DNA from: Symbiodinium natans
Lineage: Eukaryota; Sar; Dinophyceae; Suessiales; Symbiodiniaceae
Length of the DNA stretch: 64,000 bases
Direction: 5' to 3'
NCBI GenBank assembly: GCA_905221605.1
Contig: CAJNDS010002769.1
Coordinates: 90,854 to 154,853, forward strand
Of the stretch, positions 21,403 to 32,089 are shown one piece after another. The notes below the pieces were generated by a model that was not told the origin of the DNA, ran no database searches, and saw nothing but the letters and a program-made list of their open reading frames with translations. The first letter of the stretch is position 1. The number at the start of each line of letters is the position of its first letter. The position numbers and the translations under genes are program-made.

Positions 21403-22660
21403 ATTGAGATTGAGACTCGTACCCCTAAGGTTGTACCCCTAAAGGTTCCCCTTAATATACTCCGAACATGGCCCTTATATTCCACTTGGGATCCTTGAAA
21501 AAGGGACCCTAGAACCCAAGGGTACAACCTAAAGGGTCCAGGCAGAACCCCTAGATACTTACACTCCTTCCGCCCTGCAGTTATAGGGCCGTTAAGGGAG
21601 CGGGGTTCATGGGGGGGACAGGTGCCTAGGGAAGCCTTTGGGAGTTGTGGGGAGTATGAAGGAACCTTGGGTTACATACCCCCCTTGAATCCCATTTATA
21701 CGCCCCTGCAGCCTAAACCCGAACCCAAAGCCCCAAAACCATAAACCCTAAACCCAAGACTTAAACCCTAAACCCCAAACCCTAAACCCCAAATCTTAAA
21801 CCCCAAAATGCAGTGTCCAAGTCCTATGCACTCAGCCCTGCATGCAACGCCCAGACTCAAGGGATTGAAGCTCGCACCCCTAAGGATGTACCCCAAGAGG
21901 TTTAGGGTTTAGGGTTTAGGGCTATAACTATAGGTAAATGGCCCTGAGTCAGCTTACAAAACCTTACAAAACCTATAGCAGCCTGACATCTTCAGAGGCC
22001 TTGTAAACCCCGCAAGTACAGGACCCTAGAAACCCTAGAAGCCCCCGGAAGCCGTCTAAGCCCCATACACCCCATAAACCCCATAAAGAGCCCTGTGACT
22101 CCTAGACCCTTAAGCCCCAAAAACCCAAAACCCTATAATTCCTCTAAGCCCTAAGCCCTAAACCCTAAACCCCTCGAACCCCCATACGCCCCATGAAACC
22201 TACACAAACCCTGTGCCTGAGCGCCCTGGTGGAAGGATCCGGGACGAGTGGAACGACCTCGGTCTGCTTGCAGAAACCAACTACCAGGACCTTGGGGGGC
22301 CTAAAGCCTGAACCCCGGACCCTAAACCGTAGAGACGAAACCCTAACCCCCCAAAACCCCGAAACCCTAAAAGGGGGTTCTAGAGCTTGATGGATTCTGG
22401 GGCTACAATTCGGGTTCAGGGTTTTAGGGTTGAGGGGTTAGGGTTTAGGGGTTTTAGGGTTTCGGGTTTAGGGTTTTAGGGGTGCTAGCGTTGGGGTTTG
22501 GGCCTCGCTGGTAGGGTTTTCTTGGAGGTAGGGTTTGGGAGTTTAGGGCGTAGGGTTTAGGGTTGAGAGCTTCATTGCATGGCTTACGGCTTGTTATGGT
22601 TGAGCAGCTTAGGGGTTTGGGGTTTAGGGTTTAGGGCTAGGGGTTCAGTGTTTAGTGTTT
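21403..22660. other. Low-gene stretch
   Basis: 21418-21535 contains a loose inverted repeat around AAGGTTGTACCC / GGGTACAACCT, so an unclassified foldback is likely. The rest is decayed CCCTAAA units. A short frame at 22193-22320 is not defensible. Confidence 0.4.
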
Positions 22661-22671
22661 TGAGCTTTCAG

Positions 22672-22822
22672 AGCATCGAAGACCCCGGACCCCAAGCATC
22701 AATCCCAGGACAATGGTGTGCACGCCAGTGCCTCCCCGCTGGAAGCGCTCCGGGAACGGCAGGCCGGAGGATTTCAGGAGGGACTGAAAGGAGGGACCCT
22801 TCTAGGGGACCTTTTGGGGTAA
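22672..22822 (+). CDS. Exon-like segment, unrecognised
   Basis: After TTTCAGAG it reads SKTPDPKHQSQDNGVHASAS, then PLEALRERQAGGFQEGLKG, and continues open to TAA at 22820. A donor could be CAG|GAGGG-type or later. It is hydrophilic, probably a disordered linker plus helix. Family unknown. Confidence 0.45.
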
Positions 22823-23161
22823 TGGAGGTACATAGGGACTACATGGTAAGGTTTTTGTAGGGGTTGTGGGGTTATGTAGGGGTGACCAGGGTGTGGACTG
22901 CCCTAGGCCCTGACGGTTTGGCTCTTGCGGTCCTGACATGGACGGGCCCAAATCCTCACCTTCAACCCTAAACCCAGGAAAGGCTTAGGGGGGCTCTATA
23001 CCCCCCCCCCCCCCCGATGCGTTCCAACCTTGGGGTTCTAGGAGATCCTGGCTGAGACATGGAGAGGTGTGGCTAGGAGACGACGTGACGTCTGATGCCT
23101 TTGGCCGGAGCCCCGGCAAAATCCCAAAAGCCGAAGCCCCGGAAGGCCGCCTACAACACCG

Positions 23162-23217
23162 GTTTGGGGTTTAGGGTTTAGGGTTTAGGGTTTAGGGTTT
23201 AGGGTTTAGGGTTTAGG
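23162..23217 (+). repeat. Telomere-like array TTTAGGG
   Basis: Seven to eight units. Confidence 0.9.
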
Positions 23218-23317
23218 GCCCCAAATCTCCAAACTCTAACCCCGAAAGCCTTCCCCTGCGGTAATATCGACAGACCTGGCCCAGGCTCGAACAGACAAAG
23301 GTTTGAAGTTGTAAGGG

Positions 23318-23386
23318 TCTGGGGTTTAGGGTTTAGGGTTTAGGGTTTAGGGTTTGGGGTTTGGGGTTTAGGGTTTAGGGTTTAAG
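23318..23386 (+). repeat. Telomere-like array TTTAGGG with TTTGGGG
   Basis: About nine units, two variants adjacent. Confidence 0.85.
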
Positions 23387-23577
23387 GATTAGGGCCTGGG
23401 GTTTAGGAATTTAAGCTTCAGGGTTCAGGGTTTAGAATCGCTGCGAATTCTGGTGCCAAATCGCTACCCGGTGCATAGCGGTTCCTTTGCTGTCGAGAGC
23501 GTCCGCGCAGAGTTACGGAGCGTTCCTCCCACAAACCCCTGAACCTTAAACCCTAACCCTAAACCCGAAACCCGAAA

Positions 23578-23652
23578 CCCTAAGACCTAAACCCTAAACC
23601 CTAAACCCTAAACCCTAAACCCTAAACCCTAAACCCTAAACCCTAAACCCAG
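23578..23652 (-). repeat. Telomere-like array CCCTAAA
   Basis: About ten units ending AAACCCAG. Confidence 0.9.
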
Positions 23653-23732
23653 GCCAGCGCGTGGCCGAGCGCAGTTCCGTCGGCGGGGCGGCCCAGGAAT
23701 CGGCGTAGAGCTCTCCTGTAGCTTTCGGTTTC

Positions 23733-23843
23733 TTTGTGGGACTTTACTGTAACTTTAGATCCTTACCTTTTTTGGGTTTATTGGGTTTCTTATTAAGGCA
23801 GCTAAAAGTTTGTTTTTTTACTACCCTCCTAAGTGCAGCCAAG
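23733..23843 (+). mobile_element. Repeat family 9, copy 4
   Basis: Matches 2161-2271 end to end, finishing GTGCAGCCAAG. Confidence 0.75.
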
Positions 23844-23929
23844 GTTTTCTTGAGTGTTTAGGGGGTTTTCAGGGGCTTTAAATGTAAGCAGGTAGGGTTT
23901 AGTGTTTAGGGTTTAGGGTTTCGGGTTTG

Positions 23930-24005
23930 GGGTTTAGGGGTTTAGGGGTTTAGGGGTTTAGGGGTTTAGGGGTTTAGGGGTTTAGGGGTTTAGGGGTTTA
24001 GGGTT
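23930..24005 (+). repeat. Octamer array TTTAGGGG
   Basis: Nine consecutive units of eight bases rather than seven, locally homogenised. Confidence 0.9.
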
Positions 24006-24141
24006 AGAGTGGGGAAGGGCGCTGCGGTGAGGGCGCAGTGCTTCAGAAGCACAAAACCTGCGTTTCTAGGGCTTGGGTTTTTTCGGGGTAGGCCTCTTGT
24101 GCGGGGCAGTTCCGTCCTTCCTCCCAACCCTAGTCCCTACT

Positions 24142-24205
24142 CCTAAACCCTAAACCCTAAACCCTAAACCCTAAACCCTAAGCCCTAAGCCCTAAGCCCT
24201 AAAGC
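24142..24205 (-). repeat. Telomere-like array CCCTAAA/CCCTAAG
   Basis: Nine units, with the CCCTAAG variants grouped at the right end. Confidence 0.85.
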
Positions 24206-24330
24206 CCGACACCTTCAAAACCTTGCAGTCCCACTCCTTAATTCGAGGTTTGGGGTTTTATGTATGTGTACACACATGTGGCATACGTACATACGTACGT
24301 ACATACATACATACCTCAAATATAGAAGCA

Positions 24331-24443
24331 TATATGGGTGGTTGTCAAAACTATGGTCCCTTTTTGGGTCCCTATTATAATACGGCACCAAATATTTAGG
24401 GTACCCAAAAAGGGGACCATAATTTTGACAGCCACCCATATAT
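24331..24443. mobile_element. MITE-like family 7, copy 1
   Basis: Long inverted termini of about 30 bp (start TATATGGGTGGTTGTCAAAA; the end is its near complement) with a GGTCCC(T)TTTTGGGTCC inner pair. A degraded relative may lie at about 25425-25525. Confidence 0.75.
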
Positions 24444-24630
24444 GTGTATGGACTGTTTTAAAATGCTTTTGTGTACTCATTGGCTTCTGTTAAGCTTGCT
24501 TATTCACACAGAGCGTCTTCGGGTTGATGACCAGCCTCAATCACCCTTTGATGGCCTGAACCCTAAACCCTAAACCCCAAACCCTAAACCCTAAACCCTA
24601 AACTCTAAACCCTAAACCCTTGCTTCCAAG

Positions 24631-24705
24631 GCTTGCAAGAACTTGTGGGCAATTGCAGCATCGCCTTGGGTGAGAAGAGCGGTGCCTCCCCTGGTTCCCT
24701 CAAAC
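24631..24705 (+). CDS. Exon-like segment, unrecognised
   Basis: 75 bp between CTTCCAAG and CTCAAAC|GTTTAGGG. Two frames are open (LQELVGNCSIALGEKSGASP, and in phase 0 ACKNLWAIAASPWVRRAVPP). The length and telomeric borders resemble 2634-2708. Confidence 0.4.
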
Positions 24706-24786
24706 GTTTAGGGTTTAGGGTTTAGGGTTTAGGGTTTAGGGTTTAGGGCTTCGGGCTTAGGGCTTATAGGGCCTAGGGTTCTAGGT

Positions 24787-24890
24787 TTTGGAGTAAGTAC
24801 TATACTTTAATTCGATGTTTTTGTTGTGGGTTCCTATGAGAGCTACTTACACGTAAAAAGTATGTACGTTTTTTCCGGGTCTACTCCAAA
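24787..24890. mobile_element. MITE-like family 1, copy 4
   Basis: TTTGGAGTA and TACTCCAAA termini, with a shared interior and small substitutions. Confidence 0.75.
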
Positions 24891-25361
24891 GTAGGGTCAA
24901 GGCTGCGTCTTCGGGCTTAGGAGTTTTGTGGGGTTTGGGGTTCAGGGTTTAGGGCTATTTCACCCCCCCCCCCCCTCTCCGCCCCACCTCGCAAATGCCC
25001 CTTATGCTTCGGAGATGTTTAGCTTAGCTGCAAATACCCCTTAACAAGGGCCTGAGGGTAGCTACTTCCTGTTTGGCTGCTGAACACTTAAGACTCTACC
25101 AAATTGCTAAAGTTTCAAGCGCTGTTCAACTGAATGTTGAATGGTATTGCTTCCGGGATATGATGTAACAGAAAAGGAACTGAGAAAGCAATATTGGTGC
25201 AAACAAAAATGCACGACACCACCATTGTTACAGAGGTACAGGGCACCAGGGTGCGAGGTTTAGGGTTGAGGGGGTTTGTGGTCTTTTGGGGTCGTCGCCC
25301 CGACGAGTGCGTCTTGTTTGGCACAGCAGGTGGGTCCTGGGAGGGGTCCTTAAAAAGGAAC

Positions 25362-25364
<3 letters not shown>

Positions 25365-25395
<31 letters not shown>

Positions 25396-25495
25396 CCCCG
25401 CCCCCCCCCCCCCCCCCATAGCGGGTTCTCTAAAGTACGGTCCCCTTTTTGGGTAGCCCAAATATTAAGGACCCCCCCCCCCCCCCCCCCCCAAA
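25365..25495. repeat. Poly-C tracts
   Basis: Two near-pure C runs of more than 50 and about 22 bases, separated by a GGTCCCCTTTTTGGG segment. The run lengths may be unreliable. Confidence 0.85.
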
Positions 25496-25707
25496 AAAAA
25501 AGGGACTATATTTTCGAAAAGTGGCCGAATACCCTAGACAACTATTGGGTCATTTCTAGGAACCCTTAAGGGGAGCTCCTTCTTGCATCCTCCTTTGTGG
25601 ATACCCAAACCACACCCAGATCGAGAAGCATATGCCAAGTCTTTTTCGGCAGCGTTCGGAAGGACTTTTGGTCTAGGGTTTTGGGCCTTAGGTGCAGGGT
25701 TCAGGGT

Positions 25708-25891
25708 GCCCTAAACCCTAAACCCTAAGCCCTAAGCCCTAAACCCTAAACCTTAAACCCTAAACCCTAACCCTAAACCCTAAACCCTAAACCCTAAACC
25801 TAAACCCTAAACCCTAAACCCTAAACCCTAAACCCTAAACCCTAAACCCTAAACCCTAAACCCTAAACCCTAAACCCTAAACCCTAAACCC
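25708..25891 (-). repeat. Telomere-like array CCCTAAA
   Basis: About 26 units with rare variants. Confidence 0.9.
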
Positions 25892-26127
25892 AACATTCTC
25901 AGTTTGGAGGTGCCAGCGACTTTGCTGGCCGCTGCCGACCCTAAAGCCTCCTCTGAAGACCTAAACCCTAAGCCCTAAGCCCTAAACCCTAAACCCTAAA
26001 TTGTAGGAGCCTCCGGCTCAGGCCGCCGACCCAAGAGGCCTGAAACCTCTCAACCCCCTAACCCTAAACCCCACACCCGAAGAACGACAGTTTTCCACGA
26101 AGTGCAGCTTTTCATTTTTTTTTTGGG

Positions 26128-26480
26128 GGGGGGGGGGGGGTGGGTACCACCCACCCCCCCGCCCCCCCGAACGGAAGGGCGGGGGCACCACCCACCCCCC
26201 CCCCCCCCCCCCACCCCCACCTCACCCACCCCCCCCCCCCCCCGGCGCACATTCCCCCGCCGACCCTGGCGGCGTGTTGGATGGTTTTTGGGAAGCCCTT
26301 TGGGAAGCCCCAACAACCACACCCCCCCCCACACCCCCCCCCCCCCCCCCCCCCAAATACCTACAGCCCAACCAAAATTGCCCCAAAGATCGAATCGAAC
26401 CCAAAGCCTCCACCCACCCCCCCCCCCCCACCCACCCCCCTCCACCCCCCTCACCACCCCCCCCCCCCCCCCCCCCCCGC
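26128..26480. repeat. C-rich low-complexity block
   Basis: Runs of C broken by single A residues. The long proline/histidine frames here, and the glycine frames opposite, are artefacts of composition. It is interrupted by a unique piece at 26255-26320. Confidence 0.85.
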
Positions 26481-26490
26481 GCACATCCCC

Positions 26491-26805
26491 GCAATTTCAT
26501 TTCAAAATAATTCGAATTCAGAAAAAGGACTTGAAATTCAATGAAAAATAAACCCAACTAGTTCAAGATCATTAAAAACAATTAAAATATCAAGTGCAAC
26601 GATAAAAAACACAAGAGAATAGAATTTTCGTTGCTTTGCAAATGGGTGAAAAACAATGCAAAGCAACGAAAATTCTATTCTCTTGTGTTTTTTATCGTTG
26701 CACTTGATACTTTAATTGCTTTTCATGATCTTGAACTAGTTGGGTCTATTTTTCATTGAATTCAAGTCCTTTTAGTGAATTCGAATTATTTTGAAATGAA
26801 ATTGC
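26491..26805. mobile_element. Foldback element with ~150 bp arms
   Basis: The left arm 26491-26640 and right arm 26657-26805 are near-perfect reverse complements around a 16 bp loop (26641-26656). The arms are AT-rich, unlike their surroundings. The right end lies only ~110 bp upstream of the ATG of the 26918 exon. No coding capacity. It may be a large MITE or foldback transposon, or an inverted duplication. Confidence 0.9.
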
Positions 26806-26917
26806 GCCCTGCGCAGAGAAAAGCCGATTTCGCTTGCGCTGCATCTTGGTCCTGAGGCCTAATTGTGTGCCCCTTTGCACAGAGTGCTTCGCTCGATTCG
26901 GGTGAGATTTCGCTGCC

Positions 26918-27001
26918 ATGCCGCGCGTGTCCGAGCTGGGCCAAGCTGTGCAACAAGCCATCATGAAAGACATGGCGGTGCTCATTGCGCAGTCAGGCCA
27001 G
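26918..27001 (+). CDS. First coding exon, unrecognised protein
   Basis: It starts at an ATG (GCTGCCATGCCG context) and reads MPRVSELGQAVQQAIMKDMA, then VLIAQSGQ. It ends in the strong donor CAG|GTGTGT in phase 0 after exactly 28 codons. The amphipathic helical N-terminus has no signal peptide. The downstream exon is not found: the intron would run through TG/GA-rich sequence and a CCCTAAA array at 27186-27246. It is one of the clearest gene starts in the left part. Confidence 0.6.
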
Positions 27002-27185
27002 GTGTGTCTGTGTGTGTCTGTGCGTGCAGTTGAGTGTCTGATGCATGCCAACAAAGGCGGACATGTGGCGTGGGCATGCGGGCAGAGCGGAGAGCGGAGG
27101 GAGAGGGCAAGGGAGAGGGAGAGGGAGAAACAACGGAGATCGCAACAGATAGAAGCTGTGCCACTTGTCAGATGTGAAGCGCCTG

Positions 27186-27246
27186 AACCCCAAACCCCAA
27201 ACCCCAAACCCTAAACCCTAAACCCTAAACCCTAAACCCTAAACCT
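27186..27246 (-). repeat. Telomere-like array CCCTAAA
   Basis: Eight units, the first three the variant CCCCAAA. Confidence 0.9.
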
Positions 27247-27284
27247 CTCTTTCATATATAATTTAAATGTTAAGGAGCACTGGG

Positions 27285-27516
27285 CAAGGTCATTTTTTTT
27301 TACTGGGCAAGGTCATTTTTTTACTGGGCAAGGTCATTTTTTACTGGGCATGGTCGTTTCGTCCAAAAAAACGACCTTGTTCAATAAAAAAATGACCTTG
27401 CCCAGTAAAAAATGACCTTGCCCAGTAAAAATGTTACTGGGCAAGGTCATCTTTTTACTGGGCAAGGTCATCTTCTTGCTGGGCAAGGTCATTTTTTACT
27501 GGGCAAGGTCATTTAA
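27285..27516. repeat. Array of ~20 bp ACTGGGCAAGGTCA units
   Basis: Units of T-tract plus ACTGGGCAAGGTCA in + orientation (27285-27355), then inverted (27361-27432), then + again (27434-27516). The inverted stretch makes a foldable palindrome. The same unit recurs at 31569-31991. Confidence 0.9.
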
Positions 27517-28500
27517 TCCGAAATCATTGCTTTTGAAATTGGAGCACGTGCTTGGTTGCGCGCGCGCGGGGGCCGCCTGCCGGCATGCTCAGTTGAAAGT
27601 TTGGTTTAAGGATTCTGGCAGGTTAATCCCAGAGACAGGCCGACGGCCTCGCATTAATCGCGTGTGCTCAACGGGAGTGGGCGTCTTCCTTAGCCCGTCA
27701 ATCCGAACGCTTCGTGCTACTAGGATCTTCTCACCCGCTTGTGCACTTCACTTGCCGGTGGCAATGCGCGCACGGCTCTCGTTCCCACGCAGTCAAAAAA
27801 GAACCTCTACGTGTTCCGAAGATCGCTTGCAGCAACGGGCTTGTTCTCGACCAATCATAGAATATCATAGAATATTTAGGGCTAGGCTTGATTCGGGCAA
27901 CCCCTTAGCCTCAAGCCCTAAAACTGGCCCCGAGGCCAAACAAGTACAAGTTACTGCGAGGGAATATTGGAGGATCGTAGTGATTTGGGGCGAGCTCATA
28001 TGCATATCTGGGTTTGGTATCGAGGTTATGGGTTCGAGACTATGCGCAGTAAACTTTGCATGGTTTCAGCAACAAGGCTCTGGATTTGAGGTTCAGAGGC
28101 CGGTAAAGAAACATGAAAAGAATCAACAACTATAGAAAAGACACTTGCAGAAGTCCACAGCCAAATCACCCAACTCACGAATGAAGTGGGAATCATGCGA
28201 AGCTTTGGTGCTATCGTGACGAAGCCCCGCAAGGAGAAGTGCTGCCAGGACCCATCATCTTCGTCGTCGAGCAAGTAAAGAGGAGGTCAAGCCGAGCAAG
28301 TAAAGAAGAGGACAGGCGAGGCACCGAGCTGCTTGCGCAAGAGGTATGCTGCGCTGCGCGTCAGGAGCATCATGGTCTTTTGAACCACTCTGACTTTAAC
28401 TCTCAACCTCGCTCCGCACCAGATAAAATACGTATGCCCCTGCAAAATCATTGGAAAACGTGCGATTTTTAGTTTGTGAAGTGCAGCCTCTCAGCAGTTT
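27517..28500. other. Non-telomeric island, left part
   Basis: Ordinary-looking sequence without telomere-like units. Long frames exist (27431-28135 on +), but part of that frame is repeat-derived and I see no support for a protein. 28140-28450 may include coding remnants. Confidence 0.35.
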
Positions 28501-28517
28501 GACGCCAGGTGTTTGTC

Positions 28518-28902
28518 ATGTTGCTGCGTTTGCTCTTCGTCTTGCTTGTCGTGACGGCAGCCGGGCCTACTGGGCCGCCTAGTGCTTTTGCAAAAGCTGC
28601 CGGAAAGGGTGGTCAAGGAAAGGCCGCCGCTGGAAAAGGCGTAGATGGGAGTACCACAGGTGACACAAGGGAAACCCAAAGTAAAGGTTCAGCCAAGGGC
28701 ACCCCGGAGCTCGGAAAGAGCAAAGGCGAAAAGGGTGGTCAAGGCAAGGCTGCCGCTGGAAAAGGCTTGAATGGTGGATCCGGGAGTAACACAGGTGGCG
28801 CAAGGGAAATATTGGCAGACAAATTAATTGATGAAGATCTAAGATGTTGTGCCAGGTGCCGGCGCGCAGGTGATGACGTGCAGTGTAGGGACGCAGACCG
28901 TG
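28518..28902 (+). CDS. Signal-peptide exon of a Gly/Lys-rich secreted protein
   Basis: From ATG 28518 it reads MLLRLLFVLLVVTAAG, a textbook hydrophobic signal peptide, with likely cleavage after AFA near residue 25. Two imperfect repeats of GKGGQGKAAAGKG then follow (about residues 29-41 and 72-84), then a Cys-containing tail CCARCRRAGDDVQC. A donor GTG|GTAAGC at 28903 probably ends the exon. Without splicing the frame continues to about 28947. It would be secreted and low-complexity. No family is recognised. It is the best gene candidate in the 27.5-31.6 kb island. Confidence 0.6.
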
Positions 28903-29044
28903 GTAAGCTTGGTCAGCCCAGCTCCTTATTATTGATGCGCAACCCTTAACCTAATGCGAGGACTGGCAAACAGCGCAGGACAATGCGGCATGGAGAGTCC
29001 TCGGAGAGTCCATGAGGAAGTGGTTCGTGTTGGAGCCTCGGTGA

Positions 29045-29385
29045 AGTAGTCTTGGGCAAATATTCTGTGGTCCCCTCTTTGTGCTTACAATGCTGACTGG
29101 TGATTGCTAAGTGTTGTGTGGTCCCCTCTTCTAGCTTCAAAACCAAGAATATTCCTTAGTACGCATTATTTGGCTCCTTGCTTGTGCTTAACATCCCGAA
29201 CAGTCCTTGGCATGCATTATGTGGTCCCCTTTTTATGCTTAACATCCCGAACAGTCCTTGGCAAGTATTATGTGGTCCTCTCCTTTTGCTTAAAATCTTG
29301 ACGAGTGATTGCGAAGTCTTTCGTGGTCAGCTGTTTATGCTGAGAAACTTGAATACTCCTAGGCAGGTATATTGTGATATGAAAA
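29045..29385 (+). repeat. Tandem repeat, ~51 bp unit, about seven copies
   Basis: TGTGGTCCCC-like starts recur at about 29067, 29117, 29170, 29220, 29271, 29321 and 29372 (period 50-53), with TGCTTAACATCCCGAACAGT as the best-conserved part. The copies are diverged at both edges, so the array is old. Confidence 0.85.
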
Positions 29386-29861
29386 CCATGACTTAATGGT
29401 CCTCCCCAAAGTTTGGAGCCGGTGGTTTCGCAATTCATGGCTGGGCTGCTCGTGAACTAATCCCGCGTTTGTGCATGGGGAGGGCTGACTTCACGCAGCC
29501 CGAGCTGACGTAACCCCATTGCCAATATGCCAGCACCACGAACCGAGCAGAAGATTGCTTGAACACGCAGTGCCAACAAAAGCATTTGATCCCTCCAAAA
29601 GAGAGTTCAACATGAGTGGACAGACTTCAATTGTTTGCGCAAATCCAAACCTCATGCAGTTCTGCGTTTTGTAACGCCTGGGGAAGGTTATGATCCTCTG
29701 TGTTTCAGCATGCGGTCAAACCAACATACGCGCGACTGGGACACCCACACCCTCACACAATGACCAAGGCATCTGCTGTCATGCGGACTGTCGCCGTGCG
29801 ATCACCCAGAATGGTTAATCATATCGTTCCCCGCCGTCATATACCTTTTTGGTTGTTGGGG

Positions 29862-29865
<4 letters not shown>

Positions 29866-29894
<29 letters not shown>
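29866..29894. repeat. (TA)n microsatellite
   Basis: About 14 TA units. Confidence 0.95.
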
Positions 29895-29895
<1 letters not shown>

Positions 29896-30139
29896 AACAC
29901 GCATTTACCGTCGTGTTTAAAGATCACTGAAAGGTTCCCATTTCGGGCCTCAAGCCAAGCTGAAAGCAGCCTGATTTCAGATCCGAAACTGAAGGCTTCA
30001 TTTGGACCGCAGCCTCGTTTTCAGCGCTCAAATTGGATTCTCATTTGAGGCCGTCGACTAAATCGTAGATGAGACCCGCCTTCAGGCTCCTAGTAAACGC
30101 GACTCGTGTCAGCTCAGCTGTCACCTCATCAGGCCGCGC

Positions 30140-30290
30140 TCTGCGCGACACGGCAAATTTTTCTTCGGCGTGCGCTGCGTTACTGACGTGGCAATCGCTT
30201 CAATTTCTTCGGTGTGCGCTGCGTTACTGACGTGGCAATCACCGCCCCCCTGATGTGCGCGCTTCGTCCACTGACGTGGCAATCACTTCT
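30140..30290 (+). repeat. Three 44 bp tandem units with CTGACGTGGCAATC
   Basis: CTGACGTGGCAATC occurs at 30183, 30227 and 30271, exactly 44 bp apart, with GTGCGCTGCGTTA upstream in two. The TGACGT cores could be protein sites, but that is only a possibility. Confidence 0.75.
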
Positions 30291-30665
30291 TGCTGACGCC
30301 GTGCCAGTGCCGTGTATGAGACAGTCGCCGGGTTCATTTTTCTGCAGGCCCTCGAGTCGCAATCGAAACTGAGGTCTCTTTTTTCGAAGTTTTTTCGTAC
30401 CTCCCCGAGCCCGAACCTTAATGCTGCAGCGGGGCGGGGTTTCGGATTTCAGGAATTGAGCGTATGTAGGAGAGTGATTCGAGCATGTGCTGACATGATT
30501 GATCTGAGTCTGTCGTGCAGTGAGTTTTTTTCGGAGGGCGTGTGGAGTCGTCCGGGTAGTGCTTTCGGATCGAGCTTTGGAGTTTTGCATTCGCCTTTGC
30601 TTCCTTAGCTCCCAGCATGGCTGCCATTTACGAGGTCATCGGAGCGTAGTCCGTCCTTAGGGCGT

Positions 30666-31462
30666 TTGCTCATCGTTGTTTTCGGCCAGGTGATTCGCGT
30701 GGCCTCCACCCGGGTTCAAGACGCCGCTGATCTTTTGGAGGAGTGCCAGGATGGAAGCGATTTGTTTTTCTCGTTCTTGGCAGCACTTGAGGAGTGCATC
30801 CTGTCGGCAGGTTCCGCCAACTACGGCGACGGGTACCACCAAGGCACTCCCAGACGCGGCGGTGATCACCTCTGACTCCTGCCTGTGCTACGCAGAGAAG
30901 GGGTGGCAGGACTTCCGAGTCAGACTTCATGTAGGGTTCTTTGACGTTTTCGTTTGTCAGGACCGGCAGGGCCGCGTCGCAAAGACGATGCTGGCCCCCG
31001 CCCACGTGCTACCTTTTTGGGGCAAAGGGTTGGCCGGCATCGTGGAGGGCCTCAGGCAGGAGTCGTTGAAACCGGCTGTCGGACGTTCAACGCTGGTGGT
31101 CGTTTGCGCAGGCTGGACTGGTTGTGGTGTTTGGGGCTGTTCGGCTCCTGGGTTTGTTTGGCGACCGGCGCTGTCAGGCAACGACCTGTATAGCCATCGC
31201 TGGCAGCAATGGTGGCACGTCCGTGACGCCTGCAACGACCTTGCTCAGGTGCCCACACGTGGCTTGATTCATGTCAAGCGGTAGCTCGTGCACGCATCCG
31301 TGGCAGATCGCCCTCGACCACGGGTTGCGGCTCCTCATCTTGAACGTCTGTCCCGACGTGGACATCGACGAGGCTGGTTTGTTTTGTTTTTTTCGGCTGC
31401 TGAGGTTTTCTCCCGCCAGCAGGCTCCGTGAGAGGCCAAAGCTGCCGAACACGACTCTATAA
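30666..31462 (+). pseudogene. Coding-like stretch with frame changes
   Basis: 30666-30875 reads FGQVIRVASTRVQDAADLLE, then ECQDGSDLFFSFLAALEE. A different frame, 30870-31284, reads QDRQGRVAKTMLAPAHVLPF. A third, 31271-31462, reads LLILNVCPDVDIDEAGLF. Three long frames in sequence suggest a decayed gene or unrecognised introns. No domain can be named. Confidence 0.35.
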
Positions 31463-31568
31463 GCACGGTGGCGTGTCAAGCAGTATGCGTCCCATGCAGG
31501 GGGGAGAGGGGGGGGCTGCGCGAGACATCGAGGGACAGCCGCGTTGAGCATTCACCTTGACTGGCATG

Positions 31569-31991
31569 GGGTATTTTTTTTACTGGGCAAGGTCATTTTT
31601 TTTACTGGGCAAGGTCATTACTGGGCAAGGTCATTTTTTCATTGGGCAAGGTTATTTTTCTACTGACTGGGCAAGGTCATTTTGTTTTCTGGGCAAGGTC
31701 ATTTTTTACTGGGCAAGGTCATTTTTTTACTGGGCAAGGTCATTACTGGGCAAGGTCATTTTTTTATTGGGCAAGGTTATTTTTCTACTGGGCAAGGTCA
31801 TTTTTTTACTGGGCAAGGTCATTGTTTTACTGGGCAAAGTCTTTTTTTGCTGGGCAAGGTCTTTTTTTTTCTGGGCAAGGTCATTTTTTACTGGGCAAGG
31901 TCTTTTTTTACTGGGCAAGGTCATTTTTTTATTGTGCCAGGTTGTTTTTTTTTGCTGGGCAAGGTCATTTTGTACTGGGCAAGGTCGTTCC
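31569..31991 (+). repeat. Array of ~20 bp ACTGGGCAAGGTCA units
   Basis: About 20 copies of a poly-T stretch plus ACTGGGCAAGGTCA, all one orientation. The repeated LGKVIF/WARSF frames are artefacts of the unit. It mirrors 27285-27516 at the other edge of the island. Confidence 0.9.
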
Positions 31992-32089
31992 ATAAGTGAA
32001 ATATTTTCTTAATGTTGTGGGATTCTTTGGGCGGGTGGGTGTTTTTCTGGAGTAATTTCTTGACTAGTCAATGCTTGGACTTGAGATGC

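Noticed and set aside
26050-26557. Several long Pro- or Gly-rich open frames
   Set aside because: They are artefacts of the C-rich block, open in all frames simultaneously.
27431-28135. 234-codon + strand frame
   Set aside because: It begins inside the ACTGGGCAAGGTCA array, and the rest has irregular composition with no landmark or splice support.
31557-32012. 151-codon frame with repeated LGKVIF/WARSF units
   Set aside because: It is the translation of the ACTGGGCAAGGTCA tandem array; other frames give equivalent repeats.
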